Of a DNA stretch of 64,000 nucleotides, positions 36,232-45,230 are shown in pieces. The notes beneath the pieces were generated by a model. It had not been told where the DNA came from. It did not search any database and saw only the letters and a program-made list of their open reading frames with translations. The stretch spans positions 8,556,001 through 8,620,000 of the forward strand of contig NZ_CP107939.1 of NCBI RefSeq assembly GCF_036046055.1. Reading direction: 5' to 3'. The stretch's first letter is position 1. Every line of letters begins with the position of its first letter. Origin of the DNA: Nocardia sp. NBC_00403. GTDB lineage: Bacteria; Actinomycetota; Actinomycetes; Mycobacteriales; Mycobacteriaceae. Both the position numbers and the translations under genes were made by a program.

Positions 36232-36839
36232 TGAACTGCATTCAGTCGCAATCCAGCAATGGTCGCCGCATGTCGCATTCCCCACGAGCGGCAGTCTTTG
36301 ATCACCTCCATTCGGTGCCAAAGACCATAGCCGTCGTCGCTGGGATATTCGTTTTGTCCTCGTGCGGTTCAAGCAACTATGTTACGCCAACTGCGCAGCC
36401 GAGTTCTAGTTCCCAAGCGGTGTCGACAGTTGCTTCCGCTCCGTGCGTGAACTGGAAATCCAGAAAAACGCAGAACGCGGACGAGGAATATTTGACGGCG
36501 GAAATTGCGAAACTTTCTTTTCCGTCAGGAACTTGCCTATTCATGGTATACACAACTGACAGGAGCGAGAACCTGGGCAAAATATCGGTTACCGTTGGCC
36601 TCGATGTGGCAGCGTCGGCCGGTCCCGGCGATCTACGTCCGGTCGCCACTGATATCGCGCGCCTTCTCAAGAAGACTACAATTGCGTCGCGAATCTCGGT
36701 AGTGGACATTACTAACCTAGGCGCAGCGAAACCAAAGTATCGAGCGCTTCTAACCGATGAAAACTTCCAGGACCATCCGTGGAATGGCGCGGCACCTGCA
36801 GAATCCGAAATGGCGATCTGGAAAATTGTAGATCCATAA
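36231..36839 (+). CDS. Lipoprotein of unknown function
   Basis: 202 residues from the ATG at 36231 (overlapping the previous stop) or 190 or fewer from internal ATGs. The lipobox follows a short signal (TIAVVAGIFVLSSCGSS). The mature part has one further cysteine pair region and ends AIWKIVDP. DUF3558-like size and placement, but low similarity to the other lipoproteins here. Codon use is less GC-rich than in neighbours, suggesting separate acquisition. It occupies the place taken by the PPE/WXG-like gene in copy B. Confidence 0.65.
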   Translation: MNCIQSQSSNGRRMSHSPRAAVFDHLHSVPKTIAVVAGIFVLSSCGSSNYVTPTAQPSSSSQAVSTVASAPCVNWKSRKTQNADEEYLTAEIAKLSFPSGTCLFMVYTTDRSENLGKISVTVGLDVAASAGPGDLRPVATDIARLLKKTTIASRISVVDITNLGAAKPKYRALLTDENFQDHPWNGAAPAESEMAIWKIVDP

Positions 36840-36905
36840 TGAGATGGACAGTGATTACGGCCGTCCCAGAAATGCAGAAGCCGAACAGTTAAGGAGTGAT
36901 TTTCA

Positions 36906-37118
36906 GTGGCGAGGGAGCTGAAAGTAGACGTCGATCTCCTTGAGACAGTACCGAAGTTTTGACTCACCGAAGTTGCTCCAGAGTTGACGCAGACAGCTGG
37001 GGAGATCGAACCGTTAAAATATAGGCTCAGCGACAAGACCGCGATCACGTACGCGATAAACGCCCGCGCGCTGATGGAGCGTCCGGTCGGGGCGACACGG
37101 GAACATCCGCCCACCTGA
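36906..37118 (+). pseudogene. EspC/ESX-like T7SS substrate gene interrupted by TGA
   Basis: From a GTG at 36906 the frame reads MARELKVDVDLLETVPKF, then TGA (36960-36962), then continues LTEVAPELTQTAGEIEPLK in the same frame to 37118. The two halves join into the N-terminal helix pattern of small EspC-like type VII substrates. The nonsense codon and the short C-terminus suggest a decaying gene. It follows the lipoprotein module, where an exported substrate would be expected. Confidence 0.55.
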
Positions 37119-37243
37119 ACTCCGGCAGTGTGGCTGTGTCGGCGAGTTTCTGAGCGTTGCGGCGATCGATCTGGTGCCCATGACTCGACTCCTAGTGGCG
37201 AAAATCCGTTGCGACGACCACCAGTCGGGAATACCGTTCGGTC

Positions 37244-37687
37244 ATGCATATACATGCCTGCGGTGCAGGCGATCTGGACGAGTTGGCCGTCCTGCGCACA
37301 CAACTGTGGCCGGACAGCTCTGTCGCCGAGCATCGCGCCGACGTCGGCGAGCAATACGACGGTTCAACCTCTGCGTCCGCATTCCTGGCTCGCGACGAGC
37401 ACGGCGCCGCAGTCGGCTTCGGTGAAGTCACGTTGCGCCATGACTACGTCAACGGTTGCGACACCTCACCGGTCGCGTTCCTCGAGGGTCTCTTCGTGAT
37501 CACTACCCACCGGAGAAGAGGAGTAGCCCGGGCGCTGTGCGCGGCGGTAGAGGCATGGGGTCGCGGCCACGGCTGCACCGAACTCGGCTCTGATGCCCTG
37601 CTGGGCAACGTCAACGCGCAGGAAATGCACGCCGCCTTGGGGTTCGAAGAACGCGAACGTGTTGTGTGTTACCGAAAGATGATGTGA
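37244..37687 (+). CDS. Aminoglycoside 6'-N-acetyltransferase type GNAT protein
   Basis: 147 residues. VTLRHDYVNGCDTSPVAFLE is the acceptor-site signature of AAC(6')-I enzymes. RRRGVARALCAAVEAW is the acetyl-CoA pyrophosphate loop, and MHAALGFEERERVVCYRKMM is the usual C-terminus. It would acetylate the 6'-amino group of aminoglycosides with acetyl-CoA in the cytoplasm. No integron or transposon signature is immediately adjacent, so it may be intrinsic. A housekeeping acetyltransferase with another acceptor is the alternative. Confidence 0.82.
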   Translation: MHIHACGAGDLDELAVLRTQLWPDSSVAEHRADVGEQYDGSTSASAFLARDEHGAAVGFGEVTLRHDYVNGCDTSPVAFLEGLFVITTHRRRGVARALCAAVEAWGRGHGCTELGSDALLGNVNAQEMHAALGFEERERVVCYRKMM

Positions 37688-37696
37688 CGTGTCCCC

Positions 37697-38182
37697 ATGC
37701 CTTCGCTGAACCTGCGTCACTCGGCCCGTGCGATCGTTCTGGATGAGGAGGACCGCATCCTGCTGTGCAGGTTCGCCCTTCCGGAGCGGGTGGTCTGGGC
37801 GACTCCAGGGGGAGGCGTCGAAGTCGGCGAGACACCGCGCGCGGCCCTGCGCCGCGAGCTACACGAGGAGATCGGCCTCGTGGTCGCCGGGATGCCGCCA
37901 CACGCGTGGCGTCGGAAAGTCGTCGAGCCCGGCTATCTGCACGGGTATGACGGTGCGCTCCAGGACTACTTCCTCGTTCGTACTGCGGCCTTCCATCCAA
38001 ACGGTGCACTGTCGAGCGAGGAGCTGGCCGCCGAGAACATCACGGGGTTTCGGTGGTGGCGGCTGGCCGAAATCGCCAACTACCACGGCCCGGATCTCTT
38101 CGGTCCGCGTGAACTCGCGGGCCCACTGGCCGAGTTGATCAAGGATGGAGTACCGGACCAGCCACTGGATCTCGGGCTGTGA
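37697..38182 (+). CDS. Nudix hydrolase
   Basis: 161 residues. The Nudix box is complete: GGGVEVGETPRAALRRELHE followed by EIGL (about residues 36-58), supplying the metal-binding glutamates. It would hydrolyse a nucleoside diphosphate linked to another moiety; the substrate cannot be read from sequence. It starts 9 bases after the acetyltransferase stop, so the two are co-transcribed. Confidence 0.88.
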   Translation: MPSLNLRHSARAIVLDEEDRILLCRFALPERVVWATPGGGVEVGETPRAALRRELHEEIGLVVAGMPPHAWRRKVVEPGYLHGYDGALQDYFLVRTAAFHPNGALSSEELAAENITGFRWWRLAEIANYHGPDLFGPRELAGPLAELIKDGVPDQPLDLGL

Positions 38183-38463
38183 TCAAGGGCTTGCCCGACT
38201 GAATTCCACCATCAAGTGGGTGATGATCACAGCGCTCTGGCCGCCTATCGCACTTGTCGACGGGCTGACACCGGCGTGATGCAGTCTCGTTCCGAAACTG
38301 GTTGGGCTGGAACCGGCCGACGTTTTACGGCCGGATGCACGAAACGCCGTGGGTTCCCTGCTCGGTGAGTTCACGGACCGTGAACTCACGTACTTCACCC
38401 GAGCAACTTACGGAGAACTAATACTCCAGGCGGACTTTCAGATGCTGGCGGGATGTTGGCTCG

Positions 38464-38925
38464 TCAGTTCAACGCTGTTGGCGGGTGACTGTCGAGTACG
38501 TAGCGGATGATGGCGGTGAGCCGTGCTGCCGGGTTCCACAGGCACGGTGATGCCCTTTCGATCGTTGTGGACGCGGCGGTCGTGTCGGGCCAGGCGGGCG
38601 GGGAACGAGAACAGCCGCAGCCGTAGGATTTTCTAGCCCAGCGGCGGGCTGGAAGGTTGGTGAGGGCGAGGGTCTGCATCCAGGCTGTGAGGTCGAGTGC
38701 GAGCGTGACGAGCGCGAGCCAGACGCGGTTGGCGTCGCAGCTGCGGAACGGCAGGTTCCGCATTGGCAGAGAGCTTCATGCAGGACCCGCTTGTGGTCGG
38801 CGGCGGTATTTCTCCCGGCGTTGCCGGGCCGCAGGCATGGCAGCTCACCAGTACCGGCCCGGCCGTGGTCGATGAACGCCCACAACGGGTGGAAGCCGAA
38901 GCCGCGCTTGAACGTCGGGGTCGCC
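38464..38925 (-). pseudogene. IS1380-family transposase remnant, frameshifted
   Basis: On the minus strand pieces occur in order: LKRGFGFHPLWAFIDHG, LRPGNAGRNTAADHKRVLHE, NLPFRSCDANRVWLALVTLA and FSFPARLARHDRRVH, in different frames. These match the DDE core and C-terminus of IS1380-family transposases (FHPLCAFxDHG, LRPGNAGSNTAADH). Several frameshifts make it inactive. The 5' third and both IS ends were not found. Confidence 0.75.
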
Positions 38926-39088
38926 CTTTCCGACGGCCGCGATCGGTCTATGCATCACGGTCGGCCGATCCCCGGCCGACCTCGCCCACGAAATCGGCAC
39001 AACCGGTCCACCCTGGCCAGATGGGCTGCACGCCACAACATTCCCCTACGGCGACTGGACTGCTCTACAACCCCAGAACCCAACTCAC

Positions 39089-39138
39089 GGGGTTCCGGTA
39101 GTAACCGCGCAAAAACAACGAAGTTCGGTAGCTGCTGG
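39089..39138 (+). repeat. Solo copy of a Tn3-like terminal repeat
   Basis: GGGGTTCCGGTAGTAACCGC followed by GCAAAAACAACGAAGTTCGG closely resembles the sequence at 61698-61749 and, inverted, 63274-63301. It begins with GGGG, as Tn3-family inverted repeats do. No partner end is seen nearby. Confidence 0.5.
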
Positions 39139-39265
39139 TCATCGGTGTCGTTCAGCTCCGGGGCCGATGGGGCTCGTGAGGGCGCGCATGGCCGGGGCGG
39201 ATCCTGGCGTCTTGCCCGTGAACTTGACATTGTCACTGTGAGAAGGCCTTCACTGGCGGTCGGAG

Positions 39266-39952
39266 GTGGTCCCCATTAACTCGACACACAGGAATTCACA
39301 GGACACGCGGCTGCTCGACGCATTGGCCGCTGGGAACTCGTCGACGCGGCTGAAGGCGGCCCTGGCAATCGGTACGCATCCCCTACCCGGTTTCGTCGAT
39401 GTGCTCGTAGAACGGTGTGCGGTCGAGCCGGACTTCTTCGTGCGCGACATGCTCACGTGGGCGCTGACCCGCCTCCCGTCGGAGATTACGGTTCCGAAAC
39501 TGCGCGCGGAACTTTGTTCCGAACGCGCACAGGCTCGAAGCCAGGCCTTGCATACGCTGTCGAAGATCGGGGACAAGAACGTGTGGCCCGCAATCACGCG
39601 GTCGTTGCTACACGATTCCGACGACGAGGTCGCGCGGAGCGCATGGCGCGCTGCCGTCGTTCTCGCGCCCGATGGGGAGAAGGAAGGTCTGGCCACGGAA
39701 CTGGCCACGCAATTCGGGCGCGGTGACCGGGACGTACGGTTGAGTCTGAGCCGTGCCCTCGTCGCGCTCGGCGATGTGATCGAGCCGATCCTGCAGGCGG
39801 CGATGGCAAGTCACGACCCGGCGGTGCATGCGCATGCGAGCGCCACGCGGCGGCTGCTGCACGACCCGGATGCCGGATTCGACCTCGCTGTCGATGAGGC
39901 ACGACGGGTCGTCGCGCTCGGTCCGGACCAGGAGGAGGCAACTGCGTGTTGA
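39266..39952 (+). CDS. HEAT-repeat protein
   Basis: 228 residues from a GTG. Repeated helical pairs (TRLKAALAIGTHPLPGFVD, VRDMLTWALTRLP, ARSQALHTLSKIGDKNVW, VRLSLSRALVALGDVIEP) are characteristic of HEAT repeats. Such repeats mediate protein binding; no catalytic motif is present. It overlaps the MerR-HEAT regulator gene by 7 bases, so the two are translated together and may interact. Confidence 0.8.
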   Translation: MVPINSTHRNSQDTRLLDALAAGNSSTRLKAALAIGTHPLPGFVDVLVERCAVEPDFFVRDMLTWALTRLPSEITVPKLRAELCSERAQARSQALHTLSKIGDKNVWPAITRSLLHDSDDEVARSAWRAAVVLAPDGEKEGLATELATQFGRGDRDVRLSLSRALVALGDVIEPILQAAMASHDPAVHAHASATRRLLHDPDAGFDLAVDEARRVVALGPDQEEATAC

Positions 39953-40953
39953 TCAGTGAGGTGGCGCGCCGCTCGGGGGTGAGCGCCCGGATGCTCAGGC
40001 ACTACGACTCCCTCGGGCTGGTAAGCCCCACAGGCCGCACCGTCGGTGGCTACCGGGAATACTCTGCCGAAGACATCCGGCGGATCTTCCACGTGGAGGG
40101 TCTGCGATCCCTGGGATTGTCACTGCGCCAGATCGGATCCGCTCTCGACGATCCCGGATTCACCCCGTCCGCATTGGTCGGCGACCTCATCCGAAAAGCC
40201 GAGGAACGACTGAACCGGGAGCAGGAGCTACTCGAGCGGCTGCGCACGGTCGAGACGGCCGAGCCCTCCAGCTGGCAGGACGTCGCGCGCATCGTCGAGC
40301 TCCTGCACGGACTGGCATCGCCGAGTGCCGCGCGGCGGCAGCAAGCCGTCCTGGCCCCGGCCGAGGATCTGCCGATGCCCGCCGAGCTGCTGGCAGAGGC
40401 GGTCCTCATCGAATCCGATCCGAACGTTGCCGGGGCCCTGAGGTGGGCCCTCACGAGGGCAGGCGGTGGCGGTGTGGCAAGCCTGATACCCGCCATGAGC
40501 TCGGAGAACATCGCCATCCGGCGGCGGGCGGTCCTGGCCCTCGCCGAGCTACCCGGCGACGAGGCGACCGCAGTGCTCACGGACGCGCTCGAGGATACGG
40601 ACACGACGATCCGTAGACATGCTGCTCTGGCACTGGGTGCGCGGGGCGTGACCCGAGCTGTGCCGACGCTCGTCGACACCGTGGTCGAAGGCCCGAACGA
40701 TGTCGAGGCAGCCGAGATACTGGGAACCTTGGCACACGACGCCGAGTGGGCGGACCGGATCATGAGTGCGGTGGTCGATGAACTCGCCACCCACACAGCG
40801 GATTCGGCGGTGCGGATGCGGCTGACACAGGCACTCGCCGAAATGCCGGGGACCATCGCGCTCACTCCCCTGCGGCAACTGGCCCATGACGATGATAGGG
40901 CCGTGGCCCTCATGGCCTCGGCCCTCGTGAAACTGCTCGAAGAACGCCTATAG
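39946..40953 (+). CDS. MerR-family regulator fused to HEAT repeats
   Basis: 335 residues from the GTG at 39946. The N-terminus is a MerR winged helix (LISEVARRSGVSARMLRHYD, GYREYSAEDIRRI; 1-70) followed by a dimerisation helix (about 85-125). The C-terminal 190 residues are HEAT-like repeats (IRRRAVLALAELPGDEAT, IRRHAALALGARGVTRAV). The sensor domain is thus a protein-interaction scaffold rather than a small-ligand pocket. The upstream HEAT protein is a natural partner. Confidence 0.88.
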   Translation: MLISEVARRSGVSARMLRHYDSLGLVSPTGRTVGGYREYSAEDIRRIFHVEGLRSLGLSLRQIGSALDDPGFTPSALVGDLIRKAEERLNREQELLERLRTVETAEPSSWQDVARIVELLHGLASPSAARRQQAVLAPAEDLPMPAELLAEAVLIESDPNVAGALRWALTRAGGGGVASLIPAMSSENIAIRRRAVLALAELPGDEATAVLTDALEDTDTTIRRHAALALGARGVTRAVPTLVDTVVEGPNDVEAAEILGTLAHDAEWADRIMSAVVDELATHTADSAVRMRLTQALAEMPGTIALTPLRQLAHDDDRAVALMASALVKLLEERL

Positions 40954-40961
40954 ATTTCGGA

Positions 40962-40978
40962 GGACCCGGCACGGGTCC
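40962..40978. terminator. Short hairpin after the MerR-HEAT gene
   Basis: GGACCC (40962-40967) pairs with GGGTCC (40973-40978), 8 bases past the stop codon. It is short and lacks a T-run, so only a weak terminator candidate. Confidence 0.35.
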
Positions 40979-41454
40979 AGGCTCGAGGAACATCGAAGTC
41001 ATCTCACTCGAAGGAGAGCGGGACCGAGACCTCGTCCGTGTCCCGACAGCCGAGGCCGACAACCAACTGCGCCTGCCGCGGACCTCTACTCGAGCCATTG
41101 CCACGGATCCGTGTGCGTGACCTCGAAATGCCGGGCGGCGCTCCCCACTGGTGAGGACAGCGTTCGAGCCACTGTATGAAGGAGGAGCGTGACAGCAGAG
41201 TTGACGATTTCTGTGACTACAACAACTCCACATTCGGGACAGCATCTTCTCGAGCGCACGTACACGCTGACGAAAGCTCACCCGTGCGCTGCACGTTCAC
41301 GGCGGCTCGAGAGCGATCACGGCACAACCTATGATGGTCCTTCCGCACCGGGGCGTGACGGGACCGCAAGCGCACGGACAGCGACTTGGCCTGAGCAGCA
41401 GTCGAATTCGGGTCTCCTCGGTCACCGACCGGGGAACAAAGAGGAGGTAACGGG
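40979..41454. other. Long leader/intergenic region before the mycolyltransferase
   Basis: No secure gene. A GTG at 41189 has AAGGAGG upstream and an open frame of 112 codons running into the mycolyltransferase gene, but its composition is unconvincing; it may be a leader peptide or chance. The mycolyltransferase ribosome site (GAGGAGGTAACGG) ends the region. Confidence 0.4.
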
Positions 41455-42450
41455 GTGGGTCGAGCAGCGCGATCTGGGGACCAGCGGGGAATTCGTGGTT
41501 GGCTGCGGAAGACCGGCGCTGTCATAGCAACAGCTGCGCTGATGTCGTCGACCGGTGCGGCGGTGGCTACCGCCGCACCGGTCCACGCACCGATATTGCG
41601 GACACCGGCAGGCGGTTACCAGGAGCTCTTCGTGCCGTCCGGCATGGGGCCGATCAAAGTTCAGGTGCAGTGGGCGCGCCGCGGCGGAAGCGCGGCCCTA
41701 TACGTGCTCGACGGTTTCCGTGCGCCCGCCGACCACAATCAGTGGACGACCGATACCGACGCGCTGCGCCAGTTCGCAGGCGACAACGTCACATTGGTGT
41801 TCCCGGTCGGTGGTCACTCGAGCTTCTACACCGACTGGTACCGGCCGAGTAGTACCAACCGTCAGACGACGACATACAAATGGGAGACCTTCCTCACCCA
41901 GGAGCTGCCCGCATTCCTGCAACAACACGGCGTTTCGCGAACCAACAACGCCATCGTCGGGGCCTCCATGGGCGGCAACGCCGCCCTGACGCTGGCCGGC
42001 CACCATCGCGACCAGTTCAAGTTCGCCGGATCCTTTTCCGGATTCGTGCATCCGACGTATCCGCTCTGGAACGAAGCGATGCGCGTTGCCATGTGGGACG
42101 AAGGCAACTTCAATCTGGACGACATGTGGGGTCCGGCCAAGGACCCCGCCTGGACCCGCAACGATGCCACTGTGCAGGCCGAATTGCTGCGCGGACTGCC
42201 GATGTACGTCTGGACGGGCAATGGCGTGCCCGGCCCGCTCGACCTGCCGTACGGGGTCGGCAACACGGTGAACGCGATGAGCCTCGAGGCGATGGCGACA
42301 ACTGCCACCCAAATGTTCCGTGATCGACTCACAGCGCTCGGAATCGCCGCTCGCGTCGACATCGTCAACGGAACACACAATTGGCCCTACTGGCAGCAAG
42401 CGCTCGCGACGGCGCGTCCGATGATCCTCGATGCGCTGGGCGTGCGCTGA
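41455..42450 (+). CDS. Antigen 85-type esterase / mycolyltransferase
   Basis: 331 residues from a GTG with GGAGGT upstream. A signal peptide (AVIATAALMSSTGAAVATAA) is followed by the Ag85 pattern: LYVLDGFRAPADHNQWTTDT, NVTLVFPVGGHSSFYTDW, nucleophile serine in NNAIVGASMGGNAALTL and catalytic histidine in GTHNWPYWQQ near the C-terminus. It would move mycolic acids between trehalose mycolates and the cell-wall arabinogalactan outside the membrane. Such genes are confined to mycolate-bearing actinobacteria. Confidence 0.92.
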   Translation: MGRAARSGDQRGIRGWLRKTGAVIATAALMSSTGAAVATAAPVHAPILRTPAGGYQELFVPSGMGPIKVQVQWARRGGSAALYVLDGFRAPADHNQWTTDTDALRQFAGDNVTLVFPVGGHSSFYTDWYRPSSTNRQTTTYKWETFLTQELPAFLQQHGVSRTNNAIVGASMGGNAALTLAGHHRDQFKFAGSFSGFVHPTYPLWNEAMRVAMWDEGNFNLDDMWGPAKDPAWTRNDATVQAELLRGLPMYVWTGNGVPGPLDLPYGVGNTVNAMSLEAMATTATQMFRDRLTALGIAARVDIVNGTHNWPYWQQALATARPMILDALGVR

Positions 42451-42666
42451 CGGAACCTGTCACCAACGGGGTTTCGGTTCTGAGTGAGGTTCACAGGGCA
42501 GTCGTGATCGATCGACAGCGGCGCGAATTCGGTGACCGGCCTACCACATCGGTGAACGCCGGGCATGCAGCAAATGTGGTGCGCGCCGCTTCCCCGGATG
42601 CCTGGTGTCCAAACGTCACACAATCAGGGTCTCGAGTCATCGGCGGAGCTCGCGTTGACTAGCGGG

Positions 42667-42993
42667 ATGGGAGCTCGAGCACAGCCCGCTTCGGCTTTGG
42701 CAGCTATCGTGGCGATTCTGGCTGTGATCGTCATCGTGTTCGCCGACTCGATGCGCGCGATTCTCTGGGGTCTAGGGAGTCTGGTCGTATTTTGTGTACT
42801 GATGGCCTGGGGAGTCCGCAGGGACGAGAAAAAGGCATCGAGGCGGCGGGGGCGCAGGCGGGGAGCGTGGGGGGCGTCCAGCGGCGGCAACAGTTTCGAC
42901 GGCGGCAGCGATACTTCCGATGGGGGATCAGGTTGCGGCGGTGGGGGATCCAGCTGCGGAGGCGGGGGCTGCGGAGGCGGGGGCAGCAGCTGA
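42667..42993 (+). CDS. Small membrane protein with Gly/Cys-rich tail
   Basis: 108 residues from the ATG at 42667 (upstream ATG at 42565 possible). Two hydrophobic helices (ALAAIVAILAVIVIVFA and LWGLGSLVVFCVLMAWG) precede an arginine-rich stretch and a tail of repeated GGGGSSCGGGGCGGGG. Tails of this type end several actinobacterial membrane proteins (for example TIGR04222-type). Function unknown. Confidence 0.6.
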   Translation: MGARAQPASALAAIVAILAVIVIVFADSMRAILWGLGSLVVFCVLMAWGVRRDEKKASRRRGRRRGAWGASSGGNSFDGGSDTSDGGSGCGGGGSSCGGGGCGGGGSS

Positions 42994-43263
42994 ACGCTGT
43001 GCCTCTGCGGCCATAGCCGCGCGACATGGAAACAATTGGTATGGCCGCTGTTTCGGGTGAGTCCAATGAGTTCGAAGGCCGGTAGCCAATGGCCTTACCA
43101 TCTACGGCTGCGCGAGTTCATCCGATCACTCCCGAAGGATGAGTTTGTGTTCGCCACCGAGTGGCCTTCCTGCGCCTGAGCGCTGACCTCGGCCCTCGCA
43201 CCTGAACACACCGATCGGTTGTCAGGCGGACGGTGTCCGGTCCGGACATGGCATGCTGGCGGG

Positions 43264-43566
43264 ATGAAGTCGGCCGCGATGGAGATCGTCGGCATCCTCG
43301 ATCAGGTGTTGGCGATCGTGAAACGCGTACCGCAGGAGCTGATCTGGCAATCTCGGTACTCGGATGAACAAGAGCTCGTCGATGATCTCACCGATCATGC
43401 CCGGCGCATCGGGCAGGGAGATCTGAGCCGGTTACCCGATCTTTCATTCCTATTCCTGCCGACCGGACCGCTGTGTGAGATCGCCGCCAGCAGCGGATGG
43501 CTGGATGCCTACACGGTGCTGGGGAACCGGTTCGATGAGTTGCATTCGTTCCCGCATCAGCCGTGA
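43264..43566 (+). CDS. Hypothetical protein
   Basis: 100 residues from the ATG at 43264. Helical and acidic (MEIVGILDQVLAIVKRVPQE, YSDEQELVDDLTDHARRIGQ), no signal peptide. No domain recognised. An orphan immunity-like size, beside other small unknowns, but nothing ties it to a toxin. Confidence 0.5.
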   Translation: MKSAAMEIVGILDQVLAIVKRVPQELIWQSRYSDEQELVDDLTDHARRIGQGDLSRLPDLSFLFLPTGPLCEIAASSGWLDAYTVLGNRFDELHSFPHQP

Positions 43567-43809
43567 CGCTGACGAGACGTTGTCAGCCCTGTGGCAGTCG
43601 GCGTCGTCACAGACCAGCGTGCCGAGGCACGGGGCCGCGACCGACGGCCAGCGTGGGGTGATGATTTCTTGCAGTCGCTCCGTCGCGTTGTCGATCCACC
43701 AGATCCGGTCGTCGTCGACCGAGTGCCACATAACGGGACACCAGAAGTCCCGACTCGTTGAGGGCCGCTATGCAGAGACGACGACAGACCTGGGCACCGA
43801 CCGAATCAT

Positions 43810-43837
43810 TTGACACAAAACGCCTTACACTGATTAC
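43810..43837 (+). repeat. 28-bp repeat, copy 1 (TTGACA-containing)
   Basis: TTGACACAAAACGCCTTACA then CTGATTAC occurs here and, with one difference, at 44113-44140. The copies flank the small membrane gene at 43855. The TTGACA could act as a -35 box reading toward that gene. Confidence 0.6.
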
Positions 43838-43854
43838 TCAGCGCTTCTAGGCAT

Positions 43855-44103
43855 GTGAAGCTCGTGCGCTGGAGGCGAGGGTTTGTGAACACCATTCTGG
43901 AAGTCATCATCATTGTCATGATGCTCGCCGGGGCGATCGTTTTCGTCGCGGCGGGGGTCTCCGCCGGGAAAAAGGATGGGGGTCGAGCATTCGTGCGTAG
44001 TATGGCTCGGCCCGTCCTGGTCTCTGTGAGCATTTGTATTGTGTTGACGGTTCTCCTGGCTGTAGGAGTGGGCTTCTCCCTACCCCTGATCTTTCTCCTT
44101 TAG
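43855..44103 (+). CDS. Small membrane protein
   Basis: 82 residues from a GTG. Two membrane helices (TILEVIIIVMMLAGAIVFVA and PVLVSVSICIVLTVLLAVGV) are joined by a short basic loop. No domain recognised. It is bracketed by direct 28-bp repeats, so gene plus repeat may be a duplicated or mobile unit. Confidence 0.55.
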   Translation: MKLVRWRRGFVNTILEVIIIVMMLAGAIVFVAAGVSAGKKDGGRAFVRSMARPVLVSVSICIVLTVLLAVGVGFSLPLIFLL

Positions 44104-44112
44104 TGGAACCGC

Positions 44113-44140
44113 TTGACACAAAACGCCTTACGCTGATTAC
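44113..44140 (+). repeat. 28-bp repeat, copy 2
   Basis: Differs from 43810-43837 at one base and is followed by AGGGCGTTTG, which pairs with the AAACGCC inside the repeat to make a possible hairpin. No gene is seen in the 299 bases after it. Confidence 0.55.
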
Positions 44141-44439
44141 AGGGCGTTTGCCAACCGCGTCCAAGCTGGTGCTGCGTGCGGCCGTCCTACAGTGAGCTGC
44201 GGCCGATTCGGCGAATCTGCTTGCCAGGTGCAGAGAAGTGCACTGACGGAGCTTGGATCGGACTGGCCGGCTTCGCCATGCCCGCCGGTAACAGGCAGGG
44301 GCGCGTCGAAACTCGGCAAGGTGCTGAGCGCGCACTGTCACTCGGAAACCCGCCGCGCCGCAGTGGCACACCGCGCCGAACATGAGCTGGGGCCCACCAC
44401 CGTAGCCCTGGCCTGGCTCAGCTGTGGCTCGGCGGAGGG

Positions 44440-45099
44440 CTACTCGAGGTTGAGGGCAGCGCCAATGTTGTCGGCCAATGCCCTTGCGATCGCGCGTGAT
44501 CCGGGCTCGAGTTCGGAAACTGCCACATCCTTGCTGGAACTGTCCAATCCGGAAACAGCCACGTCGACAACCGCGTTGCTTTTGCGGAAGGCGGTGATGG
44601 CGCGGGTGACCTTGAAGCTTCCGTTTGCACCTTCGAGTGACTCGTCGCCGAGGCCTGAGGTCGCGCGGCCTTTGACCTGGTCACGGACGAAACCGAATTG
44701 GTGCTTGGCGGAGGCGACCGCATCATCGTCGGAATGGAGCGAGAACGTCAAGGTGATGAAGCGGCGTTCCGCCGCATTGATCAACTGGGTCCCGACGTGT
44801 GTGGGCGGGGCCAGATATAATGCGCCACAGACCTTTACCAACTGGCCGGGCTCCGACGCGGGCTGGTTGCCCTCATCCTCGAACGCGACGTCCGCACTGA
44901 AGAGTTTGCCAGTGGATTGCCGAATGGCGTCCATGGCCGGTGCCGCCAGTTTTGCGCAGGAATCCGACATACCGCTGAACAGAGGTGTCTCCACTGGCTT
45001 AGCCTCGGACCCGCATCCCGTCAGCCCACCCGCCACAGCCGCCACGCTCACCGCGACTACGCAAAGCCCTCGTGCATCCATCAAGATCGTCACAACCAT
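44440..45099 (-). CDS. DUF3558-like lipoprotein
   Basis: 219 residues (ATG at 45099; an ATG at 45081 may be the true start). The signal GLCVVAVSVAAVAGGLTGC ends in an LTGC lipobox. The mature region has a second cysteine pair region (SDSCAKLAAPAM, VKVCGALYLAPP) typical of the DUF3558 group. It is oriented opposite to the surrounding genes and stands alone. Likely a surface lipoprotein; role unknown. Confidence 0.75.
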   Translation of the reverse strand: MVVTILMDARGLCVVAVSVAAVAGGLTGCGSEAKPVETPLFSGMSDSCAKLAAPAMDAIRQSTGKLFSADVAFEDEGNQPASEPGQLVKVCGALYLAPPTHVGTQLINAAERRFITLTFSLHSDDDAVASAKHQFGFVRDQVKGRATSGLGDESLEGANGSFKVTRAITAFRKSNAVVDVAVSGLDSSSKDVAVSELEPGSRAIARALADNIGAALNLE

Positions 45100-45230
45100 T
45101 CGATACGCGTCGGGGCCAGGTTCCCCCGAATGACACGGCAGACCCTACCGTGCCTGCCGCCCAGCGCAATTGGATGACACGGTGGGCGTCGCATGCGGGA
45201 GGGCCACCTCTTCTGGTGCTCGGTCGCCCG

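Noticed and set aside
41189..41527. Frame with a perfect AAGGAGG site before the mycolyltransferase
   Set aside because: Low protein likeness and overlap with the mycolyltransferase signal region; kept only as a possible leader in the intergenic entry.
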